A stretch of 64,000 bases of DNA from Acinetobacter sp. NCu2D-2 (lineage in GTDB: Bacteria > Pseudomonadota > Gammaproteobacteria > Pseudomonadales > Moraxellaceae), in assembly GCF_001647675.1 (NCBI RefSeq), contig NZ_CP015594.1, positions 1,364,001 to 1,428,000 on the forward strand. Direction: 5' to 3'. Below the pieces are notes generated by a model. It was not told the origin of the DNA. It ran no database searches and saw only the letters and a program-made list of their open reading frames with translations. Below, piece by piece: positions 1-10,129 of this stretch. The translations under genes and the position numbers were made by a program. How positions within the stretch are numbered: position 1 is the stretch's first letter; every line of letters starts with the position of its first letter.

Positions 1-127
1 TTACCTTGTGCCTAGAAAGCAAAGTCAATCCGCATCAATTCATAGAACAATAAACAATTGACTATTCTATCAGCATTTCGAGCAAAAAATTAGAGGCAGA
101 TAGGATGATTTCTATATTGTAATTTGC

Positions 128-136
128 TGTTATAAT
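128..136 (+). promoter_or_regulatory. extended -10 promoter for the first lipoprotein gene
   Basis: A perfect TATAAT at 131-136 is preceded by TGT, giving an extended -10 element. No good -35 lies 16-18 bases upstream, as expected for this promoter class. Transcription would start near 143, leaving a leader of about 27 bases before the ATG at 170. Confidence 0.5.
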
Positions 137-169
137 GCACCTATCCAATCCACACTTTCGTTAGATGCA

Positions 170-601
170 ATGATGAATAAGAAACTTTTAATCTGTGGTG
201 CTATTGCAACAGGCCTTTTAGTTACAGCATGTGTAAAAAAAGAAGCACCAAAGGAAGAAGAACAAGTTGAAGTAAGTGCAGCATCTGAAAATGAATCTGC
301 AGAAGCAACAAAATTTGAAAATTTAGAACCTACTGAACAACAAGCACCTGAAGCTGACATTGAAGTAGTTGAAAATCAAAGAGAAAATCAAGCAGAAGCA
401 GTTACTCCTGCACCAGAACCTAAACGTGAGCCAGCCACTCAAGCAGCACCAACAAATGTTGAAAAACCTGCTGTAGAAAAAGCACCAGTTGAAAAACTAG
501 CTCAAGCGTCTACACCTAAAGTGAATACAGGCGCAGCTCAGTCTGAAGATGATGCTGTTGCAGATGCTATTGCGGCAGCAACACCAGCATTAAATAATTA
601 A
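170..601 (+). CDS. small Glu/Ala/Pro-rich lipoprotein
   Basis: The 143-residue product begins with a lipoprotein signal: charged MMNKK, a hydrophobic stretch, then the lipobox LVTAC with Cys at about residue 21. The acylated protein should sit in the envelope. The rest is low-complexity and acidic, rich in Glu, Ala, Pro and Gln (repeated short KPAVEKAPVEK-like units), with no recognisable domain, so it is probably an extended disordered tether. It has its own extended -10 promoter and a strong terminator. The second ATG, three bases downstream, is an equally good start. The function is unknown. Confidence 0.75.
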   Translation: MMNKKLLICGAIATGLLVTACVKKEAPKEEEQVEVSAASENESAEATKFENLEPTEQQAPEADIEVVENQRENQAEAVTPAPEPKREPATQAAPTNVEKPAVEKAPVEKLAQASTPKVNTGAAQSEDDAVADAIAAATPALNN

Positions 602-612
602 TAAAAAAACTT

Positions 613-640
613 AAAAAACCCAGCTTAAGCTGGGTTTTTT
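613..640 (+). terminator. Rho-independent terminator of the first lipoprotein gene
   Basis: A perfect stem, AAAAAACCCAGCTT paired with AAGCTGGGTTTTTT, ends in a T-run just after the stop codon. Its symmetric A and T runs let it also serve the convergent hydrolase gene. Confidence 0.85.
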
Positions 641-664
641 ATATCATAAATTCAAAAACTAAGA

Positions 665-1759
665 TTAATTTGAATGAAATTTAAGCAAATAGTCCGCCAT
701 TAATTTGGTCGCCCATGACTCTGTACGTGCCAATCCTTCATAAAATCCGCAATGACTCCCCTTTTTCGTCGTAATAACCGCAATATTGGGCATCGCTTGA
801 ATGGTGTCTTTATAAGGTGCCAAATTTTGAATTTTACAAATCGGATCATCTTCTGCATTTAAAATCATGAGTGGAATTTTGATATTTTCAAATACATAAA
901 TAGGATTAGTCGCTTTGGTATAACTGTCATAGTCATCAAAGCCTGCCAATCTAAAATACAATTTTTCAAATTCTGATAAATTTTTCACAGCTAGAATGTC
1001 TTGCCACGTGCTGACCTGCTGCCACGTCACTTGATAAGGCTGAATAAAACGCTTAATCAGCTTTTTTGCCATCACTTTGCTATAAAAAGGATGCACCACA
1101 GCAAAACCTGTTTCCGTGTTATAACCAGGACAGAGTGCAAAAGCAGCTTTTAACGGCGTTTGTTCTCCTTCTTCACCTAAATAACGAACCAGTAAACCCG
1201 TTCCTGCTGAAGAACCAACTGCATATAAGTCTGACTGAGGAAATTTATCCTGAATATATAAAAGTTGTTCGCGTAAATCTTGAGTGGAACCGAACAAATT
1301 GATTTTAGGAACAGGCATTGGCAAATCAGCATGTCCACGACGTAAACAGAGTGCTATCCGCCAGCCCGTATAACGATTCAAATCCCGTACCAGTTCACGC
1401 ATAGACTCTGGTGAACCCGTAATAGTATGAAGAAGTACAACGGTCGATGTATTAGCGGGTAAGTTTAAGCCAAACCATGCAATCCCTGTAACGCCACCAT
1501 CGGACATATTGAGTTGCTCGATCGCATCATATTTTAACTTGATGGTTTTTTTCTTAATTAAATCGAAATATAAAATATGCGCATGGGCATTTGAGAGCCA
1601 TGGTGTTGGTCGATATTTCGCTTTGAGCTGGGGTAATCGGTCTACAATATCCTGAAATACCCCGTGCGGGTTGTAATATAAGGTTGGTGAGTCCGCACCA
1701 ATCCATTGATCTAAATAATCAATCGATAAATCTTTTAGCTTTTTCGCTAACGCTTTCAT
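665..1759 (-). CDS. YheT-family alpha/beta hydrolase
   Basis: The 364-residue protein has the alpha/beta-hydrolase layout of the YheT/YMR210w group. It has an N-terminal YRPTPWLSNAHAH segment typical of the family, a LLHTITGSPES oxyanion region, a nucleophile elbow GSSAGTGL (Ser in the GxSxG-like motif), a catalytic Asp in NAEDDPIC and a catalytic His in GSHCGFYEG. Such enzymes are soluble carboxylesterases or lipases of mostly unknown substrate. It lies 74 bases downstream of the NTF2-fold gene on the same strand, so the two may share a transcript that begins upstream of the IS982 insertion site. Confidence 0.85.
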   Translation of the reverse strand: MKALAKKLKDLSIDYLDQWIGADSPTLYYNPHGVFQDIVDRLPQLKAKYRPTPWLSNAHAHILYFDLIKKKTIKLKYDAIEQLNMSDGGVTGIAWFGLNLPANTSTVVLLHTITGSPESMRELVRDLNRYTGWRIALCLRRGHADLPMPVPKINLFGSTQDLREQLLYIQDKFPQSDLYAVGSSAGTGLLVRYLGEEGEQTPLKAAFALCPGYNTETGFAVVHPFYSKVMAKKLIKRFIQPYQVTWQQVSTWQDILAVKNLSEFEKLYFRLAGFDDYDSYTKATNPIYVFENIKIPLMILNAEDDPICKIQNLAPYKDTIQAMPNIAVITTKKGSHCGFYEGLARTESWATKLMADYLLKFHSN

Positions 1760-1833
1760 TCAATGTTCCTTTTTACAGCACATTTCATGACAAACAATGA
1801 TCATGCCAAGTTAAAAGCTAAACTAGGATTGGC

Positions 1834-2232
1834 CTACATATTTTGCATACGTCTTCCCATTTGTTCTGCCAATGCTTCAAGCCCAGACTTAGAACGAATC
1901 ATCACCTCGAAATCCACAATTTGACCTTGATCATCAAATTGAATCATATCAATGCCTTTAAGTGACTTATCTCCTACATTGGCAGAAAACTCTAGTACAA
2001 CATTGTTACCGTCTGCACTATAAAATTCACGGTGATACTTAAAATTTTCAAAGACCTGAATAACGTTCGTCAAAATAAAGAAAACGACGGGCTTAGAGCT
2101 ATAAGGCTTAAATGCTACTGGCGAGTGAAAAACCACATTATCCGTTAATAAATCATTAAGGATCGACATATCACGTTTTTCTAACATTTCATGCCAACGT
2201 TGAATGGAGTGTTGTGTTGTTTGTAGGGTCAT
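1834..2232 (-). CDS. SnoaL/NTF2-like small protein
   Basis: The 132-residue protein has the cone-shaped NTF2/SnoaL pattern. An N-terminal helix (IQRWHEMLEKRDMSILNDLL) leads into DNVVFHSPVAF, and then strands such as GNNVVLEFSANVGDKSLKGI and a final FDDQGQIVDFEVMIR. Proteins of this fold act as small isomerases, hydrolases or ligand binders; no catalytic pair is certain here. An AGGACC ribosome-binding site precedes the ATG. An IS982-family element ends only 30 bases upstream of the start codon and appears to have split the original promoter. Confidence 0.75.
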   Translation of the reverse strand: MTLQTTQHSIQRWHEMLEKRDMSILNDLLTDNVVFHSPVAFKPYSSKPVVFFILTNVIQVFENFKYHREFYSADGNNVVLEFSANVGDKSLKGIDMIQFDDQGQIVDFEVMIRSKSGLEALAEQMGRRMQNM

Positions 2233-2262
2233 GGTGAGGTCCTTTTTTGTTCTAATATTTTT

Positions 2263-3237
2263 ACGCCAATCTCAACTTTTTAAGTCATTGAAATAAAAAG
2301 GACATAACCTCATTTTAAATCCGTCTATGAAAATAAAATTACAGTTATGTCCACTGAAGAATTTATCATCATTGTCTATTTAATCATAGAGGAAATTTAC
2401 CCAACTATAGTCTCTGAACCATTAAGAAAACGTGGTTTTCCACCGGCTTTAACCGATATTGAAATTATCACAATGCAAATTGTTGGTGAGTGTCTCAAAA
2501 TGGATACGGATAAAAGCATATGGATATTTTTTAAAAACAATTACTTAAGTTGGTTCCCTCATTTAGGTTCATATCCTAACTTTTGTAAGCATTGTGCAAA
2601 CTTATGGCAAGTTCATCAAAAAATCACAGCCCAATTAACTGCACATTATGGTCAGGATCATATTCATTTTATTGATGGATTTCCTATACCTGTTTGTCGT
2701 TATAGTCGAGCAAAAAGACACAAGAATTTCAAAGAACATGCAGGTTTTAGTTATTGTGCTGCACAACAAGAGAAATACTATGGTTTTAAAGGGCATCTTG
2801 TAATTAATTTGGAGGGTATGATTACTGGCTATACTTTCGCTCCAGCAAATGTAGATGAGCGTGATGTTGCACCAGAAATCACAGAAAATATTCATGGGTT
2901 ACTAGGTGCAGATAAAGGTTACTTAAGACCCAGCTTGAAAGAATACTATAAATTTCAGTATGTTGATCTACAAACTCCTTTAAGAAAGAATATGCCGGAC
3001 TCTAGATCTCAAGAATCAATGAGGTTGCTTATGAGAGCACGAAGGAAAATTGAAACGGTCATTGGTCAATTAACTGATCGCTTTAATATTCAAAAAGTAA
3101 GGGCAAGAGATTTATGGCACTTATCGCATCGTTTTATCAGAAAGATTTTGTCACATACGGTCTGCGTCGTTATGAATAAAAAATGTGGTTATTCGCCGAT
3201 TCAATTTGAAAAGCTTATTTAAAGTTGAGATTGGCGT
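2263..3237 (+). mobile_element. complete IS982-family insertion sequence, 975 bp
   Basis: The element is bounded by perfect 17-bp inverted repeats ACGCCAATCTCAACTTT (2263-2279, inverted at 3221-3237). It is flanked by the 8-bp direct repeat ATATTTTT (2255-2262 and 3238-3245), a target-site duplication. It carries one intact transposase gene and no passenger. Clean ends, an intact ORF and an exact target duplication suggest a recent insertion. It sits between fadH and the NTF2-fold gene, in the upstream region of the latter. Confidence 0.95.
2347..3222 (+). CDS. IS982-family transposase
   Basis: The 291-residue DDE transposase fills the element. The probable catalytic acids are the Asp in HFIDGFP, the Asp in LLGADKGYL and the Glu in RRKIETVIGQLT. 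The sequence between them, GFKGHLVINLEGMITGY followed by APANVDERD, is characteristic of the IS982 family. The stop codon falls inside the right inverted repeat, as is common in compact elements. No ribosome-binding site is obvious before the ATG. The reading frame is undamaged, so the element is probably active. Confidence 0.93.
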   Translation: MSTEEFIIIVYLIIEEIYPTIVSEPLRKRGFPPALTDIEIITMQIVGECLKMDTDKSIWIFFKNNYLSWFPHLGSYPNFCKHCANLWQVHQKITAQLTAHYGQDHIHFIDGFPIPVCRYSRAKRHKNFKEHAGFSYCAAQQEKYYGFKGHLVINLEGMITGYTFAPANVDERDVAPEITENIHGLLGADKGYLRPSLKEYYKFQYVDLQTPLRKNMPDSRSQESMRLLMRARRKIETVIGQLTDRFNIQKVRARDLWHLSHRFIRKILSHTVCVVMNKKCGYSPIQFEKLI

Positions 3238-3296
3238 ATATTTTTATAATTAAGTAGAGTCGCTTTTATAAAATGGAGAGCTATATAAGGTGTAAG

Positions 3297-3362
3297 AGAA
3301 GGATTCTATTGTTTCTGAATAGAATCCTCTCCATAGCCCCCTCCTTTAATAAAGGGAGGAGT
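3297..3362. repeat. two hairpins between IS982 and fadH, the second a dispersed GGGAGG repeat
   Basis: GGATTCTATT (3301-3310) pairs perfectly with AATAGAATCC (3318-3327). It is followed by the imperfect palindrome CCTCCTTTAATAAAGGGAGG (about 3341-3360). The second half recurs at 35699-35722 with the same following GAGTTT. The hairpins lie just after the fadH stop on the minus strand and may act as its transcript end, though no clean T-run is present. Confidence 0.55.
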
Positions 3363-3374
3363 TTTACATCATGA

Positions 3375-5441
<2,067 letters not shown>

Positions 5442-5475
5442 TCAACCGAGAGTTCACATCCATTTCCCGGTCTTT

Positions 5476-5533
5476 ATGCAACTTGTTGCATTAATTTATA
5501 AGTCAGAATTGATTTTTATGCAACATGTTGCAT
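5476..5533. promoter_or_regulatory. paired palindromic operators upstream of padR
   Basis: ATGCAACATGTTGCAT at 5518-5533 is a perfect 16-bp palindrome. ATGCAACTTGTTGCAT at 5476-5491 is the same site with one central change. Their centres are 42 bp apart, close to four helical turns, so two dimers would bind the same face. The second site touches the first possible start codon of padR. The pair is the likely autoregulatory and possibly fadH-regulating target of the PadR protein. Confidence 0.7.
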
Positions 5534-5564
5534 AATGAATCATCCGTCATTTTTTGAGTCGCTT

Positions 5565-6104
5565 ATGTCTTTGTCGCATGTATTACTGACAAGCCTTTTA
5601 GAAAAACCCAGTACAGGCATCGATTTAGCTCGTCGCTTTGATCGCTCTATGGGTTTTTTTTGGAATGCGACCCATCAGCAAATATACCGTGAACTCAGTC
5701 AAATGTTACAAAAAGGCTGGATCTCGACCATAGAAGATGAAGACCAAAGCTCACGTAAAAAGACTTATCAGGTTGAAAAATTAGGACGTCAGGCTTTAGT
5801 TGAATGGATGCAGCAGCATAGTGAACCCGCTCAACTACGTGAGGAACTAATGGTACGACTGCGTGCTGAGGCGCAGCTCGGTGGTAATTCGACCCTGCCC
5901 GAATTAGAGCGACACCTAGAAATACATCAACAACAACTGAAAATATATGAGCAAATCTTTGCAAAAGATTTCCAAGATGCAGACGAAAACGACCGCACCC
6001 TTTATATTCATAAAATGATTTTACAACTGGGTATTGATCAAGAACGCGGTTGGATCGCTTGGTTGGAAAATATCATTCCACAATTAAAAAAATTCGAACA
6101 ATAA
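5565..6104 (+). CDS. PadR-family transcriptional regulator
   Basis: The protein has the PadR two-part design. An N-terminal winged helix begins MSLSHVLLTSLLEKPSTGIDLARRF and includes the FFWNATHQQIYRELSQMLQKGW recognition region. An alpha-helical C-terminal dimerisation segment (ERHLEIHQQQLKIYEQIF) resembles the virulence-activator C-terminal domain. An upstream ATG at 5535 abuts the palindromic operator and lacks a ribosome-binding site, so the ATG at 5565 (179 residues) is preferred; it matches the usual family start. PadR proteins repress efflux or detoxification genes. The adjacent hydrolase, 14 bases downstream, is probably in its operon. Confidence 0.88.
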   Translation: MSLSHVLLTSLLEKPSTGIDLARRFDRSMGFFWNATHQQIYRELSQMLQKGWISTIEDEDQSSRKKTYQVEKLGRQALVEWMQQHSEPAQLREELMVRLRAEAQLGGNSTLPELERHLEIHQQQLKIYEQIFAKDFQDADENDRTLYIHKMILQLGIDQERGWIAWLENIIPQLKKFEQ

Positions 6105-6118
6105 CTCAGGAATACAAC

Positions 6119-7048
6119 ATGCCTTTTTATCAAATGCCTGATGGTGAACAACTTTTTGTTCGTGAATATGGTCAAGGTCAACCTGTTTTGGTGTTATCGG
6201 GTTTAGGCATGCTCAGTTGGCAATGGTCTGCTTTTTTATATCTTCATCGAAAGCAGTTCCGTTTTATTATTCCTGAATGGCGCGGCTTTGGCGCATCAAG
6301 TCAATGTAAAATTCCACAGCAAGATGCGATTTCCAGTCATTGGCAAGATGTTCAGGCTTTAATTCAACAGCTCGATTTAAAAGATGTAATAGTCATTGCT
6401 TACTCTATGGGTGCCACCACGACCATGCATGGTTTGAAATATGGTGAATTTGCACATCATATTGCTGCCTATCTTCATATTGACCAAACGCCAAAAATTA
6501 GTATCGATGATGACTGGCCATATGGTCTATTTGGAGAAAAACACACCCGTTTTAAAACCATCCTGAAAAAATTATCCAATCTACTTGAACAGAACCAAGA
6601 TAAGGCCCTTATTCAGGACTTAGCCGCTGAAGATCGAAAACGGATTGCCAATTTATGGCTTGATTTTATTGCCCTGCAAAATAACAACAAATATGCTCTT
6701 AAAGCTTTTGAGTGGGCTCTACAGCAAAGTCGATTACAGACTTATTTATTACCTTCGTCACGTGTTGATTACATGGCGTGGTATATCAATAATTATTTAC
6801 ATCATTCAGAAGATTATCGTGAAGCCATTCGACAATTAAACTGTCCTGTCACCTTTTTTACAGGTATGCAATCCCAACTTTATCCTGCAATTGGTCAAAC
6901 TCAAATTGCACAAAGTCTCTCGAATGCTCAACAAGTTTGTTTTGAAAAATCAGGGCATACCCCTTTAATTACAGAGCCACTTAAATTTGCCAAAGAAATT
7001 GCTCGTTTTTTAAAAGAAAATAAGCAATCGGACAAGATCGCAGCCTGA
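6119..7048 (+). CDS. alpha/beta hydrolase
   Basis: The 309-residue soluble hydrolase starts at ATG 6119, preceded by AGGA; a longer reading from 6050 would overlap padR by 55 bases. It shows an oxyanion region LSGLGMLSWQW, a nucleophile elbow AYSMGATT (Ser within SxSMG), and a terminal His in KSGHTPLITEP. This is the arrangement of a small-molecule esterase or lactonase of the AB-hydrolase-1 group. The substrate is unknown. It follows padR by 14 bases and precedes the sirtuin by 13 bases, so the three form a likely operon under the palindromic operators. Confidence 0.83.
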   Translation: MPFYQMPDGEQLFVREYGQGQPVLVLSGLGMLSWQWSAFLYLHRKQFRFIIPEWRGFGASSQCKIPQQDAISSHWQDVQALIQQLDLKDVIVIAYSMGATTTMHGLKYGEFAHHIAAYLHIDQTPKISIDDDWPYGLFGEKHTRFKTILKKLSNLLEQNQDKALIQDLAAEDRKRIANLWLDFIALQNNNKYALKAFEWALQQSRLQTYLLPSSRVDYMAWYINNYLHHSEDYREAIRQLNCPVTFFTGMQSQLYPAIGQTQIAQSLSNAQQVCFEKSGHTPLITEPLKFAKEIARFLKENKQSDKIAA

Positions 7049-7061
7049 GAGAATACTCAAT

Positions 7062-7760
7062 ATGCAAAAATTAGTGGTTTTTTCAGGTGCAGGAATTAGT
7101 GCAGAAAGTGGCATCGAAACCTTTCGTGATAGTGATGGTCTATGGGAAAAACACCGAATTGAAGATGTCGCTACCCCTGAGGCTTGGGCGAAAAATCCTG
7201 AATTGGTTCAAGCATTTTATAATGCACGCCGCAAAGCCATTATTCACACAGAGCCTAATGCTGCACATAAAGCCGTTGCAGTTTTAGAACGTGATTTTGA
7301 TGTGCATGTTATTACTCAAAATATTGATGATCTGCATGAACGTGCTGGCAGCAGTAAAGTTTTACATTTACATGGCAATATTCGTTTAGCAAAAAGTTCT
7401 AATCCGTATTTAGACCATGAAGAATATTACCCGATTGAAGGTGATCGGCTCGATTTAAACAAAGACTTTTGCAAAGAAGGCTTTCCGCTTCGTCCGCATG
7501 TCGTGTGGTTTGGAGAAAATGTGCCTGCATATGATGAAGCACAAAAATGTGTCCAAGATGCTGATTTATTTGTCGTCATTGGGACAAGTTTGCAGGTTTA
7601 TCCTGTAGCGGGACTCATTCATGAGATCCCTTTGCATTGTCAGGCCTATTACGTTGACCCGAAAGCTGCGCAGCAATCTTTATCCACGCAGTTTTTTAAA
7701 ATCCCGATGACGGCAAGCCAAGGCATGCAGCACCTGATACAACTGTTACAGTCAAAATAA
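7062..7760 (+). CDS. cobB: SIR2-family NAD-dependent protein deacylase
   Basis: The 232-residue sirtuin removes acyl groups from lysines using NAD. Visible motifs are GAGIS at 9-13, ESGIETFRDSDGLW, QNIDDLH at 86-92, the catalytic His104 in HLHGN, and GTSLQVYP at 174-181. Tyr53 and Arg56 in YNARR match the Tyr-Arg pair that binds succinyl or malonyl groups in class III sirtuins. The four zinc-binding cysteines are absent; the only cysteines (137, 163, 193) are not paired. It closes the padR-hydrolase-sirtuin group. Confidence 0.88.
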   Translation: MQKLVVFSGAGISAESGIETFRDSDGLWEKHRIEDVATPEAWAKNPELVQAFYNARRKAIIHTEPNAAHKAVAVLERDFDVHVITQNIDDLHERAGSSKVLHLHGNIRLAKSSNPYLDHEEYYPIEGDRLDLNKDFCKEGFPLRPHVVWFGENVPAYDEAQKCVQDADLFVVIGTSLQVYPVAGLIHEIPLHCQAYYVDPKAAQQSLSTQFFKIPMTASQGMQHLIQLLQSK

Positions 7761-7798
7761 TGAATGAAAAATTATTACGCTTTTAAACATGCTTTCGA

Positions 7799-7827
7799 TT
7801 GACAGTTTAGGACAATACCAATTTAAT
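7799..7827 (+). promoter_or_regulatory. sigma-70 promoter of the LysR regulator
   Basis: A consensus -35 TTGACA at 7799-7804 and a -10 TTTAAT at 7822-7827 are separated by 17 bases. The implied start near 7834 gives a leader of about 24 bases before the ATG at 7858. Confidence 0.7.
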
Positions 7828-7857
7828 TAAGCTCATCGTTGCAAAAATGGAATTCAA

Positions 7858-8775
7858 ATGCTGACTGATCTTGATGACTTTTATTGTTTTGCTCAAGTGG
7901 TCGAACATGGTGGTTTTAGTGCAGCTGAGCGCGCAACCGACATTCCCAAGTCTAAACTCAGTCGTCGCGTCTATAATCTTGAAGAACGTTTAGGTGTTCG
8001 CTTAATTCAGCGTAGTTCCCGTCACTTCGCTGTCACTGATGTCGGGATGAATGTTTATCGACATGCTCAAGTCATGATGAATGCGGCACAAGCTGCACAT
8101 GATTTGGTTGATCATTTAAGTACAGAACCTCGCGGTACGATTAAGGTCAGCTTACCGGTATCTATTGCGCAACATGAACTGGCACACGTCCTTCCAGCAT
8201 TTTTAAAACAATATCCACAAATTAAGGTCCAGATGATGGTCTCGAATCGTCGGGTTGATCTGATTAATGAAGGTTTTGATCTAGCCTTACGTGTGCGTTC
8301 AAACCTCGATGCAGATCCGAATCTAGTCATTCGCCAGTTTGATAAAATCGAACAACATCTATATGCCAGCCAAGGCTATTTAAATGAATTTGGTGATTTA
8401 AAAGATCCTGAGCAACTCTCTGAACATAAAATTCTGAGCATGAGTGAAGAACATACTGAACAGTTCTTAGTACTACAAAATGCCGAGCAACAACAAAAGA
8501 AAGTTCGTGTCATGCCAACGGTATTAGGATCTGATCTGATTATGATGAGCAAACTAGCAGCGGCGGGTTGTGGAATTTCACTATTGCCTGACAACGTAGT
8601 ACATCACTATGTAGAACGCGGTGAATTAGTTAAGGTTTTACCTGAATGGAAATCTGCTCAAGGGATTTTCCATATGGTCTATCCTTCACGTCGTGGCTTA
8701 TTACCCGCAGTACGTGTGTTTATTGACTATTTAGTTGAGCATTTACACCAAGTTCCTGCACCTAAACCTCATTAA
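7858..8775 (+). CDS. LysR-family transcriptional regulator
   Basis: The 305-residue regulator has an N-terminal winged helix-turn-helix at residues 1-60 (FAQVVEHGGFSAAERATDIPKSKLSRRVYNLEERLGVRL). A substrate-binding domain follows, beginning around GTIKVSLPVSIAQHELAHVLPAFLKQYPQIKV. The RRVYNLEE wording and the DxDFYCFAQV start are typical of the DmlR/AaeR-like subgroup that controls small aromatic or organic-acid genes. No divergent target gene is present; the next gene (map) is convergent. It has a near-consensus promoter and probably stands alone. Confidence 0.9.
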   Translation: MLTDLDDFYCFAQVVEHGGFSAAERATDIPKSKLSRRVYNLEERLGVRLIQRSSRHFAVTDVGMNVYRHAQVMMNAAQAAHDLVDHLSTEPRGTIKVSLPVSIAQHELAHVLPAFLKQYPQIKVQMMVSNRRVDLINEGFDLALRVRSNLDADPNLVIRQFDKIEQHLYASQGYLNEFGDLKDPEQLSEHKILSMSEEHTEQFLVLQNAEQQQKKVRVMPTVLGSDLIMMSKLAAAGCGISLLPDNVVHHYVERGELVKVLPEWKSAQGIFHMVYPSRRGLLPAVRVFIDYLVEHLHQVPAPKPH

Positions 8776-8835
8776 AATACAGCGCTCTATTATTTTTATG
8801 TGTTTATATTTAATGATCTATGGCAAAAATTAAGC

Positions 8836-8866
8836 ACAAAAAAAAGCTCATCTTGGAGGATAAGCT
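8836..8866 (-). terminator. probable terminator of map
   Basis: Read on the minus strand, AGCTTATCC pairs imperfectly with GATGAGCT and is followed by a run of eight T. It would end the map transcript about 200 bases after its stop codon. Confidence 0.55.
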
Positions 8867-8879
8867 AAATATAGAGTCA

Positions 8880-8977
8880 CTACAGCACGGAATCTATGGA
8901 GTAAAGATATGCGGAACAACATTCTGCATATCTTTACTTTAAAGTCTTTAAAAACTTACATCCACTTCATGCTGTAG
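8880..8977. repeat. nested inverted repeats between lysR and map
   Basis: An inner stem pairs AGTAAAGATATGC (8900-8912) with GCATATCTTTACT (8926-8938) perfectly. It extends by four further pairs, one of them G-U, to a five-base loop. An outer pair, CTACAGCA (8880-8887) and TGCTGTAG (8970-8977), encloses it. The structure lies in the 285-base space between convergent genes and is transcribed in the map 3' untranslated region. It could be a processed 3'-derived RNA or the remnant of a small mobile repeat. Confidence 0.5.
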
Positions 8978-9060
8978 CAATTTGTTCAATTAAGTAGTAA
9001 AGCTTTCATCTCATGTAATTAGTGTAATCTGTCATTACATTGTAACAACTTTCAATATAC

Positions 9061-9855
9061 TCAAATTGCAGGATATTCGCCTGTCCCTTCTGGCCATGGA
9101 GTCAATAATTCAAAACCTGTATCCGTCACATAAACCATATGTTCCCACTGCGCAGATAAAGATTTATCGGCAGTCACTACAGTCCAGCCATCTTTGAGTT
9201 CTTTAACACGTGCCTTACCTGCATTGACCATCGGTTCAATGGTAAACACCATGCCTTTTTTAAGCTCGATGCCTTGACCCGGTTGACCATAATGTAAAAC
9301 ATTCGGTTGCTCATGGTAGACCTTACCAATCCCATGACCGCAATATTCACGCACAATGCTATAACCCTCACGGTGAGCTACACTTTGAATGGCATAGCCG
9401 ACATCACCTAAAGTTGCACCCGGCTTAACTGCATGAATGCCGGCAACCATTGCTTCATAAGTGGTATCAACTAAGCGTTTTGCTTCAGGTTTGATACTAC
9501 CGACATAGTACATACGACTGGTATCACCGAAGTAGCCATCTTTAATAATCGCGACATCAATGTTAATAATGTCGCCGTCTTGCAAGATTGTTTTTGCGGA
9601 TGGAATACCATGGCAAACCACTTCATTGGGAGAAATACAAGTCGTTTTGGTATAACCGTAATAACCCACGTTAGCAGGAATTACTTTTAAAGTATTTACA
9701 ATATAATCATTACACAGGTCATCTAAATATTCCGTGCTTACACCAGGCTTCACATGTTCGCCAATCATGGCCAGCACCTCTGCAGCCAAACGCCCCGAGA
9801 TACGAAGTTTTTCGATATCTTGTTCTGTTTTAATGCTAATTGCACCAGCTCTCAT
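9061..9855 (-). CDS. map: type I methionine aminopeptidase
   Basis: The 264-residue metalloprotease removes the initiator methionine from nascent proteins. The metal ligands are visible in sequence order: Asp in INIDVAIIKDGYFGDTSRM (two Asp), His in YCGHGIGKVYHEQPNV, Glu in FTIEPMV and Glu in SAQWEHM. Length matches bacterial type Ia enzymes, with no N-terminal SH3 extension. The gene has a clear promoter just upstream and a long 3' region with strong hairpins. In this window it is divergent from brnQ. Confidence 0.95.
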   Translation of the reverse strand: MRAGAISIKTEQDIEKLRISGRLAAEVLAMIGEHVKPGVSTEYLDDLCNDYIVNTLKVIPANVGYYGYTKTTCISPNEVVCHGIPSAKTILQDGDIINIDVAIIKDGYFGDTSRMYYVGSIKPEAKRLVDTTYEAMVAGIHAVKPGATLGDVGYAIQSVAHREGYSIVREYCGHGIGKVYHEQPNVLHYGQPGQGIELKKGMVFTIEPMVNAGKARVKELKDGWTVVTADKSLSAQWEHMVYVTDTGFELLTPWPEGTGEYPAI

Positions 9856-9882
9856 GTGTTTATCCTCATGTTGAATAAAAGA

Positions 9883-9912
9883 ATTATAGACCCTTTTTAA
9901 TTAGACTGTCGC
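9883..9912 (-). promoter_or_regulatory. promoter of map
   Basis: On the minus strand a perfect TATAAT (9888 to 9883) lies 18 bases from GCGACA (9912 to 9907), which matches four of six -35 positions. The implied leader is about 20 bases. Confidence 0.6.
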
Positions 9913-10129
9913 ATTCGATTTTTAAATGTCATTAAACGTGTTCTTGAATAAGGCTTAAATTTTGAGTTTTATTTGACCAAATAATAAAAAATGTACTTAT
10001 TTTAGATTTTTTCGTTCACGCTACTTATAAAATTATTTATATAAAATATAAATGTATATCAACAATATATTTACACCAAGTTTTGATTAAGTGGTGAAAT
10101 CTGTCGCAAAGCCAGTAAAATCAAGACTT

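Noticed and set aside
130..360. Minus-strand 76-codon frame over the first lipoprotein gene
   Set aside because: It is antisense to a gene with a clear lipobox, and its Ser/Phe-rich composition is that of a shadow.
2252..2275. IS982-borne hybrid promoter driving the NTF2-fold gene
   Set aside because: TTGAGA and TATTAG are only 12 bases apart, too close for a sigma-70 promoter.
5535..5564. Start of padR at ATG 5535
   Set aside because: The ATG abuts the palindromic operator with no ribosome-binding site; ATG 5565 fits the family start.
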